Assembly: GCA_910589415.1 (NCBI GenBank)
Contig: OU342635.1
Coordinates: forward strand, 15,128,001 to 15,192,000
DNA from: Malachius bipustulatus
Taxonomy: Eukaryota; Arthropoda; Insecta; Coleoptera; Melyridae
Length of the DNA: 64,000 nt
Direction of reading: 5' to 3'
How positions within the stretch are numbered: position 1 is the first letter of the stretch; every line of letters starts with the position of its first letter. The position numbers were made by a program, and so were the translations under genes. The notes below the pieces were generated by a model that did not search any database, was not told where the DNA came from, and saw only the letters and a list, made by a program, of their open reading frames with translations. Of the stretch, positions 10,669 through 21,725 are shown one piece after another.

Positions 10669-13596
10669 ATGTCAAAAAAATTCGAATGCAACTCGGGAAA
10701 CAAAGTCCTGGACCAGAAAATAAAAGAATGGGTCCTGTGGGATGAAAATGAAACTACCAAAGCCGAGATCGTCGAAATGGTGCAGGATAAGCGATTTGAC
10801 GAACTGTCGAAAATTATGCTGACCCGAATTGATTTCGGGACTGCCGGTCTCCGGGGTAAAATGGCTGCAGGCTACTCCTGTATGAACGATCTGATTATCA
10901 TACAAACCGCTCAGGGCATACTGAAGTATTTGGAACAAAATGTTTCCGGACTCTTACAGAAATTTGGAATAGTAGTCGGGTTCGACGGAAGATATAACAG
11001 TGAAAGGTAAGTTAAGTCTATTTATAAACAAAATCCTACCCTCTCCTAATACAATTTAGAAGGGTATCTTTTTACATTAAGATAATTATGTTGTAGATGG
11101 GCCCAAGTTACTGCTGCGATATTCATTCACGCTGGATACTCTGTTCGATTATTTAGTGAAGTAAATCCAACCCCGTTTATCCCTTTTGCTGTAACGCTAT
11201 TTAGCTGTGCCATGGGTATTATGGTCACGGCATCACATAACCCTAAAGAAGACAACGGTTATAAGGTAAGGACAGGCAGGTATGCAGCCAATACGTAGAG
11301 GAATCCTGTTGGGGTCTTTTTCCCTCAATAGATGATCATTTTGCTTACTTACGTTGTTTTTTAAAGGTTTATGCAGCAAATGGTGCCCAGATTACATCGC
11401 CGGCAGATAAACAAATCCAGGCTTGTATCCTAGAAAGCTTGGAACCTTTACCGACCTCATGGGATTTATCTGTAATTAAATATGGAAAAAATAAGTTATC
11501 TGACCCCCTACAAAAAACCCTGCTGGAGTATTTGAATACTATCGCAACCATTATTACACCACAGCAAAAAGAATTGAATAGAAGAATGGGATTATTGTTC
11601 ACGTACACCGCAATGCACGGTGTCGGGTATAAATATATTTTCAAGGCGTTTGATCTAATAAATCTACACATGGTACCTGTACCAGAACAACGAGACCCGC
11701 ATCCGGATTTTCCGACTGTAAGGTAAACGAATTTGATGAAAGTATTACCATCCTACCATCATCACATGCTCTGCTTTCTTACAGATTTCCCAATCCAGAG
11801 GAAGGTAAATCTGCTCTGGAGCTGGCTTTCAAAGTTGCTGAAGAAAATAAGAGTTTCATAGTGATCGCGAATGACCCCGACGCCGACAGAATGTGTGTCG
11901 CAGAGAAAAACAAAAGGTTAGTATCTTTATTGATTTTGTCATCTGGAAGGTGTAACAATTAAATTACCAGAACGGGGCGGTGGTACATTCTTAATGGAAA
12001 CGAAACCGGAGCATTACTGGGCTGGTGGATGCTGCACTGCTATAAAGAGAAAAATCACAAGGCCGACTTGAGAAATGTTTACATGTTGTCGAGTACGGTC
12101 AGTTCGAAAATATTGGAGACCATGGCAAGAAAGGAGGGGTTCAGTTTTGAGGAGACTCTGACTGGTTTTAAATGGCTTGGTAAGAATCAAAATATTATTT
12201 ATTTATTTTTTGTATAAATTTTTCTTTCCGTTATGAAGGATGATGAGAAGTAATTTTAGCATAATTGTTACCATCTAACTTCCAAGTCCAGGAAAAGAAT
12301 TGTTATTGCTTTCTTTCGCTTCAGTCCGAGGGGATTCAAAATTGTTACCTTCCGAACTAGAGCAGAGAAACGTGAATGACTTAATACCCCTGTAAACCGG
12401 CAATAACAAGTAAGCAGGGGGGAGGGAACTATAAATAAATTCTTAAAACATAACATGGTTCTCTGCCCCTACCTGAAAATACAGCTAAAGTAATTCAGCA
12501 ACACCAGTAGCATGAAAATTTAAATTCGAATCCAACCTTTGACCATCCATAAGTACAAAAGTCGAAACTCAAGGTCGACACCAACACCATATAAATCTCA
12601 TAGCTAACTGACAAAGGGAAAACTTACGGTACAAATATAAAAAGTAAGGTAAAAAGTGAAAGGAACAAAAGCTCCTGAAAAATACACCTTTAAGAAAGCC
12701 ATTTGATTTACATGAGATTACTTAGCTACAAACTAATCACTATATCCAAATTTTTTATTTACAGTATGACATCCTTACCAGTATTGAAAAAAATATAGTA
12801 AAAAGATTTAAAACAGGAAAGTATATTTTGTGTTGTGTGATTCCAGGAAACAAAGCAGACGAATTAAATAAAAAAGGGAAAAAGGTAATATTTGCTTTTG
12901 AAGAAGCGATAGGTTTCATGTGTGGGCCATCCGTGCTGGATAAAGATGGAATATCTGCTGGCTATCAGATCGCAACAATGGCATCCTATCTTTACAACGA
13001 TAATAATACTCTGGTGGACAAACTAAACGATATTTATAGTACCTACGGACAACATGTAACCAAAAATTCGTATTACATTTGTCAAGATCCTTCTGTGATG
13101 GTGGACATATTCAATTCGATCAGACATTATGAAAATAATTCGGTTAGTAAAGACCTCTTTGTTCAGAACAGTCTCTTGATGAATTTATTAATTCTGTTGA
13201 CAGTATCCAACCAAAATTTGTGAAGGTAAATACCACATTCAGTTTATAAGAGACTTGACAACTGGATATGACAGTTCTTTGCCAGATTTAAAACCAACGT
13301 TGCCAGTATCATCCAGTACACAGATGATCACTTTTACTTTCGGCAATGGTTTTGTGTGCACTATTAGAGGCAGTGGGACTGAACCGAAGTTGAAATATTA
13401 CTCAGAATTACGTGCTCCTCCTGAAGAAACGTAAGCAGTTTTTTTTTCTATCCTGATTATTGTTAAATATTTTTTATTTTTTTTATTTAGAGATCGAGAT
13501 AAGATTTTCCTTCTTCTGAATGAAATGATGGGTGGTATAATCAAAGATTTTATAAGACCAGAAGCTAATGGACTTATCGCACAGAATGAGAACTAA
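10669..13596 (+). CDS. PGM2: Phosphoglucomutase/phosphopentomutase 2, eight coding exons
   Basis: Predicted exons: 10669-11006, 11097-11265, 11367-11722, 11785-11916, 11971-12179, 12847-13142, 13204-13430, 13491-13596. All have GT-AG borders and the phases join cleanly to 610 residues, close to the vertebrate PGM2 length. The enzyme belongs to the alpha-D-phosphohexomutase superfamily. In the family it is cytosolic and interconverts ribose/deoxyribose-1-phosphate and the 5-phosphates, with weaker glucose-phosphate activity. Visible signatures in order: phosphoserine loop [13 protein letters not shown] (Ser about 159), metal loop DPDADR (about 318-323), sugar-binding FEEAIG in exon 6, and the C-terminal phosphate loop GSGTEPK (about 556-562). 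The first ATG of the frame, at 10669, is chosen. A 61-nt mini-intron (13143-13203) separates exons 6 and 7. Reading through it leaves the frame, so it should not be taken as coding. Paralogue PGM2L1 is vertebrate, so PGM2 is the better name. Confidence 0.95.
12180..12846 (+). other. PGM2 intron 5
   Basis: The longest intron of the gene (667 nt) runs from GTAAGAA at 12180 to ATTCCAG at 12846. I see no repeat element or frame of interest in it. Confidence 0.7.
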
Positions 13597-13744
13597 AAGA
13601 TAAATTGCTCATGGAACTCAGTTTTGTCCCAGTGAAGAGGCTTTTTCATTCCAGTACAAAGAATCTCCTTAGAAATGGTGCCATTATTAGTTAAATTACT
13701 TGTATGTTTTTATTTTCTTAAATTGTTATTGTTGTTTTTATTGA

Positions 13745-13750
13745 AATAAA
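13745..13750 (+). terminator. Probable PGM2 polyadenylation signal
   Basis: AATAAA lies about 150 nt downstream of the PGM2 stop codon, the first canonical hexamer after it in AT-rich sequence. Confidence 0.55.
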
Positions 13751-14248
13751 TTAATGTGTACTTGCAAAGTGAGAAGCTGATTTCATTTTTCAGTTGTTCA
13801 GTACATAATTTAATAATTTTTTGTGCTAATTGTCTATTTTATTCAGAAAAGAGTGCCAAGAGGGGATAATCAAGAAATTTAAAATCTATAAGAGCAAGGC
13901 TCTATAATTTAATAGTTATTTACATTACAAGCTACAAAAGTTCACTTTTAGGTGTGAGGATATTTAAAAACTCCGAGCACCTGAAAGAGCTTTCGTAGCG
14001 TGTAATGTATTAAACTTTTCATTCTCCCATTGCCATATTGAACCACGGATTAAGAAGAAATGAGTAAAATAATACGATTCAGTGATAACAATAGAATTAT
14101 TATAAGGTGCCATGTTTTTAACATTACCATAGTAACGATAGTTTTAAATTATTAATTTATGACAGTGTCAAGTTTAAAACTCTGTACCGCTATAATTTCA
14201 GAATCTTTGATCGTAGTTCAGTTCAAAATGAATTTCATTCAAGAAGCT

Positions 14249-14320
14249 GCAAATTCCAGTAAATCTTTCTGGAACATACAATAATAATTATTTGTATGTT
14301 CCAGAAAGATTTACTGGAAT
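14249..14320. repeat. Perfect short hairpin
   Basis: AAATTCCAGTAAATCTTTCT… and its exact complement form arms of about 31 bp around a short AT-rich loop (ATAATAATTAT). It could be a tiny MITE. A small-RNA precursor is possible in principle, but the perfect arms favour a recent DNA inverted repeat. Confidence 0.7.
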
Positions 14321-15131
14321 TTTTATTGTAGTTTTACGTTTAATTTTCCATCTAAATAAACGTTAATCAACCTGACATTTCTACTTTTTTGTCCAGGCCA
14401 CGAAAGTTTTTCATAGCTAGCAACCACCTAGCAACCTATCACCTAGGATGTTTTACTTTCGCTTTCGGTTGCCTTATCAAGACAGAAAGTTACACTTTCG
14501 TAAAGGGGAGAATGAAAAATAATAAAATCAAAAGATTAGAGCGGGATAAATCAAAAAAATTTACTTTTATGACCTAGAATTCAAAATGTCAATATGATTC
14601 TTCTTTTTCAAATTATAATGGGCTCCTTGATTTGAGGGAGCTCTCACACAGATAAGCGTCTATAGGGTAGGGGGACTTTATATTATAATGGGACACGGGT
14701 CTGCATATTTAAGGGTATCCTCGAAGTGTTCGTACTTTCCTACTTTTATGATTTCGTAATAAATTAGAACCATTAACTATAGTATAGGGATCACTGTATT
14801 TCATAGACTTTTATGACATTTTTTGTATCGTGTGATCCACAAAATTTTTTATCAACTATTGCCTTGAATAAAATGAAGCTGTCTGCCAGATAAAACACAA
14901 ACAATTGGTAGGTGTGTAAGTGAACTACTCCAATCAATGATCTACAAATCATAGAACGATAAACAAAAACATGACTACTTCTTGCATAATGAACTTTGTT
15001 AGAGTAAAGAAACTAACCTGGAACAGTAACGATATCTGCTGAGTACGTGTGGTGGGTGGTGCTGAGTTTCTTACTAATTGCAGTTTGCATTGGTTGTATT
15101 TCAAGGAGGATGAACAACTCGAGCCGTTGTA
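14321..15131. other. Intergenic, nothing recognised
   Basis: AT-rich sequence with frames of 67 codons or fewer. TATATTATAATGGGACACGGG near 14680 is isolated. Confidence 0.35.
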
Positions 15132-15190
15132 GGGTATCTGTATTACCGACACTGACCCTTACTGCCTTAGTGTCGGTAATACAGGTACCC
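15132..15190. mobile_element. 59-bp minimal TA-flanked element made only of inverted repeats
   Basis: The element begins GGGTATCTGTATTACCGACA and ends with its near complement TGTCGGTAATACAGGTACCC. It is flanked by TA at 15130-15131 and 15191-15192. The two arms fill almost the entire element. The same terminal sequence bounds the 969-bp element at 39504-40472 and ends the mariner relic near 46290, which suggests a Tc1/mariner origin. Confidence 0.7.
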
Positions 15191-15223
15191 TAAATCGTTG
15201 TTATCTCAGAAACTCAGAATATT

Positions 15224-17958
15224 TGGAGCCTTCCTCCCCCTCGCTTACTCCCACTCAAAAAGTTGAATAATAAAAAATAATTCACTTACCTTAACCCCGA
15301 AAAGGAGGTGGCTATTGACAGATCTCAATGTGACCAGGCAAATTTGTAACATTAGCCACATTGGCCTGTCGAGTAGGACATATCAAATTTCGAATGCCCC
15401 ACCCAAATATTCTAAATGTCGGAAGAAAAATAAATTTTAAATTTTGAAAAGTGATCGTCTAAAATTTCCAAAGTATCAAACCAAAACCAAACTTCACCAA
15501 AAGGTTCGTTGTGATTATCCAGCCCGGGACAGATAAATGTGGCCTTCCTCTGGAAAATCCAGCATTCACCGAACCAGACTGGACCCGTAGTAACTCCTAA
15601 CAATTTTACAAACAATAACAAAAATTAATAAACCTCACCAAAATATACCAGGATATATCGCCTCATTCTTGATGTTACTCTACTGATTGAATAAATAATT
15701 TAAAAGAACATGAGGAGGGTTGATACTCAAAACTCTAAAATTGTTGAATTTCAATACAAAGATTTATTAAAATCAATTTCATCATCAGTACAATAGACTG
15801 GCAATCACCAATAGATCTTACATATCAACAATCAATTTAATAATTAAAATCAGTAATCCTGACTCAAATATTCAAACATAAATATTACCTTATTACCAAT
15901 AATATCAAACTTACTTGACTAAAATTCAAGATAGGTACCTATATCATTTCAATAGTTCAGATAAAAATTTCCAAAGCTCAAATTCTATTAAACAATTTCT
16001 AAACTATAACACATAGGTATGATTCTGAATAGAACTCCGAGTTAAATCAGAAGTTATTTCTCAAAAATTTAAATTTATCTTAAGCAAAAGTTTCAATATA
16101 AAAATCGGTATCTACCTACAAAATCTGAAATTCAAAATTTAATTTAGAAAATGATCATCTCTAACTCGAAATCCTAAACACATACGATAAATTTAATAAA
16201 TTATTTTTACACATAACCATTACATTAGTCACTTGTTGACCACAATAAAAGTTCATAACATATTATCAAAAATCAAATTCACTTAGAAAGTCATAGGTGA
16301 TGAAATCAATTAAACACTGTACTTGAATTTATTTAATTTTCTTGATTATCGGAAAATAGCAAAAGTTTATTCACTCATAAAGACATACCTTATTCTTCAA
16401 AACTCCATCTCAAAAAACTGACGAACTAAGGTTCCTCTAACCTAAGCGCGATGATCAAAGACTAGACCGGCATGGTTGCTGGAACTGCCTTTGCACTGGT
16501 GTTAGCACCCCTTGGTGGATGCTCTAGGTGCCGGATGAGCTGGACTGCTCTCCCTGCTACCTTGTGATGACCAAATATCAACGTACTAGGACCTCTGCCT
16601 GATGAAACCTTCCATGTCTACAAACTAAACTCCACCACTCTTCTTTATTTCTCCAAGCTTCTTCAAATATCACCCTTCACACAGGTTAGTATACCTACCT
16701 AGGTAGGTACCTACCTAAGCCTCCACATGATCGAATCTTTATGTAAACTTTCGTGTAAATTAGAAAATTGAAAGTTGGAACTCAAAACTCAGAAACTAGA
16801 AGTTCGAAATTAAAATTCAGGAATCAAAAGTTAAAACTTAGAAATTCAAAGATCGAAATCAAAAACTGGAAATCGGAAATTAGTAGTTAAAAATCAAAAC
16901 TGGAAGTCGGGACCTAACATTCTAGAACTTGAAACTCAAAAGTAAATCAAAACTAAAGTTCAAAACTACGTTCAAAACTACGTCTAAACCCACGTCCAAG
17001 ACTATGTCCAAGACTACGTCCAAGACTACGTTCAAAAACTTAATCTAGTAGTACGTAAATCCAAAACCACGTCCCTTGTCTGTAAAGACAAGAAAGCGAA
17101 CATTAGTTATGATGACCAAAATTAAATTCAAAAGATTACTCACGTAAGACTGCATCTTTCACGGAAACAACTTCACCATTACACAAGGGACTAATACTAA
17201 TTTACGAACTTGTAGACAGGCTACATGATCTGCCGCAGTAAGACCGAAAAATGAACCTGAAGCGTCCTTTACCTCCCTTTATAATTTTTTTGGGATGACG
17301 CTATCGCATGCGCCTTAACCACTGTCCAACCGAACTTGGTGACCCACTTTCACTCCAAATATCATCATCGACAGTATGCAACACTTAAAACTCGCACGCG
17401 ACATTGACGGATCGATTCTCATATACTCTAGTACACCCTCGGCAGTACGACCAACCTCTCCCGTTCTCCCTATATCCAAACTTAAACTTCACAATCGTGA
17501 ATCCGCTTATACTCGAGGCTTGTCGTGTCCCAGAACAAAACGCAAGTTTTTTTATATGTTTCCTCAACTATCCTTTCATGTTTTTTTAACCCACACCCAA
17601 AGAAATAATCTTTTAGGTTTTATCTGGATAACTAATCGGAAATCTTGAGTAGCAAGATGAGAGTGGTCTCATTAGACGCGGAAAATTAATTCGCATAAGA
17701 TGATATACTTTTCAAACTCTGAAAACCCAGAACCGGGACAGAAAATCGACCAGACATGTTTTCTACGTCTTACTTAAATAACAAAGACAAGGATTTCTTA
17801 ATAGCTGTCAGGTGTTCGTTCGTGATCTTTGCCTAATACAGCCTCCTACATCAGCGAAAATGTACAGTCAATCATAACTTTTCTGAACTTTATAAAAATA
17901 TTCCAAATCGAGAATTAAAATTTTGAAAAAGAAAACGTAGCGTGCAAGGCACGCTGCA
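15224..17958 (-). repeat. 3' LTR of the Ty3/gypsy element
   Basis: Left-hand copy of the 2,735-bp LTR; since the element lies on the - strand this is its 3' LTR. The sequence is AT-rich with degenerate GAAATTCAAAA-like and CAAGACTACGTC-type short repeats (about 16740-17040) and a CCTACCTAGGTAGGTACC palindrome near 16698. It contains no long frame; the 69-, 90- and 60-codon frames occur identically in both LTRs. Confidence 0.95.
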
Positions 17959-17969
17959 CACCCCCCCTT
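17959..17969 (-). other. Polypurine tract of the Ty3/gypsy element
   Basis: Read on the - strand, AAGGGGGGGTG directly precedes the 3' LTR start TGCAGCG. This position and purine content fit the plus-strand primer of LTR-element reverse transcription. Confidence 0.75.
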
Positions 17970-18179
17970 GTAAAAAGGAAGGAAAAGTCTCCACAAGAAA
18001 CTTTTCCGAGAGAACTCCTCTCGAATCAACAATCAACAAATCCCAACAAACCGAAAGAAAAGACAGAAAGAACAAGTTTTAAACACTCCATGTTTCAAAC
18101 ATAAAGCAATATGGGCGAGCCCTGACCTCGGAAACCGCCAGTAGGACTCTGGTTACTAAAACTAGGTTAAACAGGCTCC

Positions 18180-18912
18180 CAAAAGGAAAACCTGACTGCC
18201 GTTATTCGGAAACTAACTCCGCTCTACACATAACTTATCAAAATAAGTTGAGTCTTATGAGAACACAAAGGGACTCAAAAAGACAAAACTCTTATGGTGG
18301 CAATATTTGCCTATGTAGCGAAGCTCAAATAATTGGCCCCTGTGGTTGGCATGTCGCAAAACTATACCTCCTACTTCATCAGTCGGGGGCTCCACAACTG
18401 ACTAAACGGCAGGCCCTTTCCATTTATAAGGCTGGAAATGACATAATGCACCCCTCTAGTACACTACCTTGTAACTAAAGATTTTTCAAAAGAAAGCTAA
18501 ATATTTTCCCTAACCTCTGGTTGAACAGACTATACCAGAACCAATAACCTCCACCACCATACTCATCCTAAAATAAAACTAAAATTATGTGAAACAGAGT
18601 TCTCCATTAGAGAAACTCCGGCTGTCGTCAATCGATTACCGACTTCGTCCTACACACAAAAAAAATCAAGGAGTTGGGTCTGCCTGAACACCTCAAGGAA
18701 ATTCAGTGACCGAAACTCGTGAGTTGGCAATACTGCCAGGATGACGAAGCCATAAAGATTCGGCCCCTATGGTCGGTATGTCGCCAGACAATACCACCTA
18801 CTTCATCAGCTGGGGGCTAAGCAGCTGACTAGACGACAGGGCAATTCTCCGCTTATGAGGCCGGAAATGCCAAAATACACCCCTCTAGTGCGTTTCCCTG
18901 CGACTAGAGATT
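18180..18912. repeat. Diverged tandem duplication in the retrotransposon 3' region
   Basis: Two units of roughly 430 bp are seen. Shared blocks include GGCCCCTRTGGTYGG, CCTACTTCATCAG, a GGGGGCT block, and CACCCCTCTAGT followed by TTTAAA-rich sequence. Frames are not conserved between the units. Confidence 0.65.
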
Positions 18913-19179
18913 TAACGTCAAAAGCTAAAAGGTTTCCTTGATCGTTAGTTAGTTAAGAATAACGTCCTAACGACTTTGGAGCGAAATATGATTCCTAACA
19001 AAGGAAATCATAGAGAAATCTAAAAAAGCCAAAACTAAATTTCTACCTAGAAAAGCCTAAAGAAATTTCAAATCTAAGAGTTCTACTTACACCTCAAACT
19101 CCAAGACGTCTAAATCGGGTTAAATGTCAAAATTGTTCATACTCAAAGTATTTTGATCTGGACACTTCCAAATCAAAAT

Positions 19180-19335
19180 TATTCATACCTCAAAATGTCA
19201 AAACCGAAATATCGAAGATATTCATACTCAAAAAATGTCAAAATCGGGATATCTAAATTATCTATACTCAAAAATGTCAAAATCGGGATATCTAAATTAT
19301 CTATACTCAAAAATGTCAAAATTGTTTTCCAAAAA
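19180..19335. repeat. Short tandem repeats, ~40-bp unit
   Basis: About four units of AAATGTCAAAATCGGGATAT-plus-CTAAATTATCTATACTC occur in a row, the inner ones nearly identical. They lie inside the noncoding 3' part of the LTR element. Confidence 0.75.
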
Positions 19336-21197
19336 CGTCCAAATTATTCAACAAGATTCAGTCAAGTGGTTATCAAAAGCACAAGAATAGATGAAATTCT
19401 GAAACTCCAACTCGGATTTTATTTCTCAAAATTAATTAACGCGAACGCTAAGTATCAGTAGTAAGACAGATTTAATTTTCCAAGATTTCCCTCTACTGAG
19501 ACCTACGTCACTAAATTTCTCTACTGAACGACTCAAAGTGGTACTGGAACTGTGCGGCCATTCTTACTCAAGAACCCGTCGAGACTTACCCAGACACCTA
19601 AACTCAAAGACTCAAAACTATCTCAACTCCAATTCATTACTCCAAAACTTACACAAATGTGTTAGACCTTCAGAATTATACTAATATGTTGATTAAGGTG
19701 GAACTCGACGTTAAAATATAGGGAGTAAAGTCCCTACTTTACTTAAAAGAACTTGGAAATAATTCTCCAATTCAAAATCGTCATCAAAGGGTAAACATAC
19801 TATATGGTCCTAAAAAGGACTGTCAGTTTTCACTTTAGACGGTGCAGGGCGGAAAAGGACGAAAAAGGACCCGATTGTCGTTTTCACTTTAGACGGGGCA
19901 GGGCGGAAAAGGGCAAACAAAAGGACCCTAAAGAAGAGATAAAAGATCAAAAGCGAACTTAGATGTATACTGAAAACAGCGAAAAAGAAAAAAGAAAAAA
20001 AGCGCATAGAAATATATACAAGAAATCAGCCACTGGAACTATTTTCAAAATGGCTGGATACTTTCTCTTTAGGTAACACCAGGGTGGAAAGTACCAAAAA
20101 TAACCCCAAAGATGTTGTCATTGTCTAAAGAAAATTTTCAAACGAGAAACCAAATCTCAATCATTGGACCTATGAAGTGGTTTTACTTACCAATGAACTC
20201 TATCTCAATTATTAAAGAATAAAAATTTTCAAAGAGAAAGATTTTTACTTTTAACTGTCACACTACTCAAATGTTCTCAAAAGAGCAAACTTGAAAAGTT
20301 CTTACAAATGAAGAGACTTCTAAAACTCAAAATTCCTTGTCAAAATCTGTATAGTTAATTTCCAATCATAACTCATTAACCACCCGGTTAATGTTGTTCC
20401 ACCAAAATTAAACACCATCAAAGATATTCGAGATAATGTGTCAACTGAAAGAATTCTTAAATCTAAACTAACTGTACTTATTGAATCTCAAACTCTAGCT
20501 AAAAATATTGCCTCGACTTAACCTTAATCAAAGGAATGGAAAAGATTTTTATCATCAGGAGCTTTTTCTTCAAAATCTCAACCTAAAAATATTATAACTA
20601 CCTCAATTCTCAACTCTACTCAACGGATCGTTCCTGAAAGTTACTGTTAGGATGATAACAGCTCAGATTTATATTTAGATTATGCCAATTATCAACTCTA
20701 ACAAAACTCGAAATTTTCAATTAAGAACTCACCTACAACAACTCAACCTAACGCCTAGTCACGTAGCTCACTTATTTGCATGGGGCTCTAACGCGACCGT
20801 TTAAAAATATTTTACAAATTAGTCTGGCCATGACTAAAATGTAACTCAACCTCTACCTCAACAACAATTACTGGTAGGTTAGCTAAATTTATTTAATTTG
20901 TACGCTAACATCACCAGTCTCAAATTATTTTAACCTAAGTACCTATAAAAGGATTTTCTCTAAACTCGACTCAACCTCTACGAAAACTCCTGACTCTAAA
21001 CAACCTTTATTTTTTCTCCAAAACCGTAACTAAACTTACTGAAAAGCTTACTATTGACACACTAAACGAATTCTTTCTAAATTCTCAAACTACAAACAAA
21101 TAGGATATATACTGCCTTTGCGTGTGAACGGAGCTTTACACTAGGGGCGCCAACTTGAATACAATACAACTAGGTCACCCCTAAAGCGCGCTCTACA

Positions 21198-21725
21198 CTA
21201 ACACTGGCTATTCTGGATCTCAACAAATGGTTTAATATCACTTACGTGAAAATCTCCCAGGATTTTTCCTGACAGATCTGAAAGAACAACAACCTTACCA
21301 GTACCTTTAATTTTCTTTATCATAGCCGGGACATATTTCGGAGCCAATTTCTTAGAAAACTTATCGACCGCTTTGGAAAGAACGAAGTTTTTCTTCCACA
21401 CTTTATCACCTTCTTGATAATTAACCTCTCGCCTACGAAGGTTATACCTCTTAATATTTTTCTCAAAAGATTTTCTAATTTTCTCCTGGATTTGGGGATA
21501 AAGTTTAGGAACTTTGCTCACTTCGGACTGCCATTTAAGTCGATTGGAAAAATCAACTGGGTCAAAAGAACTATAATCAACATCCTTATAAAAACTACCA
21601 TTCACTGGTGTGTAACGTCCAAAAACCAAAAAAAGAGGGTGAGTACCCTGTGGACTCATGTACCGAGGTATTAATTGCCTGAGCAATCTCGAAAATATGT
21701 TCGTCCCATGTTCGATGATCGTCAT
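21198..21725 (-). pseudogene. Integrase C-terminal part, out of frame with pol
   Basis: This frame continues the integrase after the main pol frame goes off. Its first ~35 residues overlap the pol frame. From the FGRYTP-type motif on it carries the basic KRYNLRRREVNYQEGDKVW stretch, typical of the Ty3/gypsy integrase C-terminal domain, and runs to the true end of pol. A single-base length change in a T run (about 21630-21637, - strand) separates it from the upstream frame. The upstream start codon of this frame is incidental. Confidence 0.85.

Larger units (their letters stand above)
17970..21197 (-). other. 3.2-kb noncoding region between pol and the 3' LTR
   Basis: No frame above about 100 codons exists on either strand, so no envelope or accessory protein can be claimed. 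The stretch holds a diverged tandem duplication (about 18180-18480 against 18600-18912; marker CCTACTTCATCAG). It also holds a cluster of ~40-bp units with CAAAATCGGGATATCTAAAT (19190-19330) and a doubled ~55-bp unit with CACTTTAGACGG (19830-19925). Such long untranslated 3' regions are unusual for insect Ty3/gypsy elements. Confidence 0.7.

Noticed and set aside
17376..17648. 90-codon frame, repeated identically at 28843-29115
   Set aside because: The repetition is explained by the two LTRs; the sequence has no protein-family features and overlaps other shadow frames.
18248..18478. 76-codon + strand frame in the retrotransposon 3' region, as a possible antisense gene
   Set aside because: The frame is not kept in the neighbouring tandem copy, so coding pressure is not supported.
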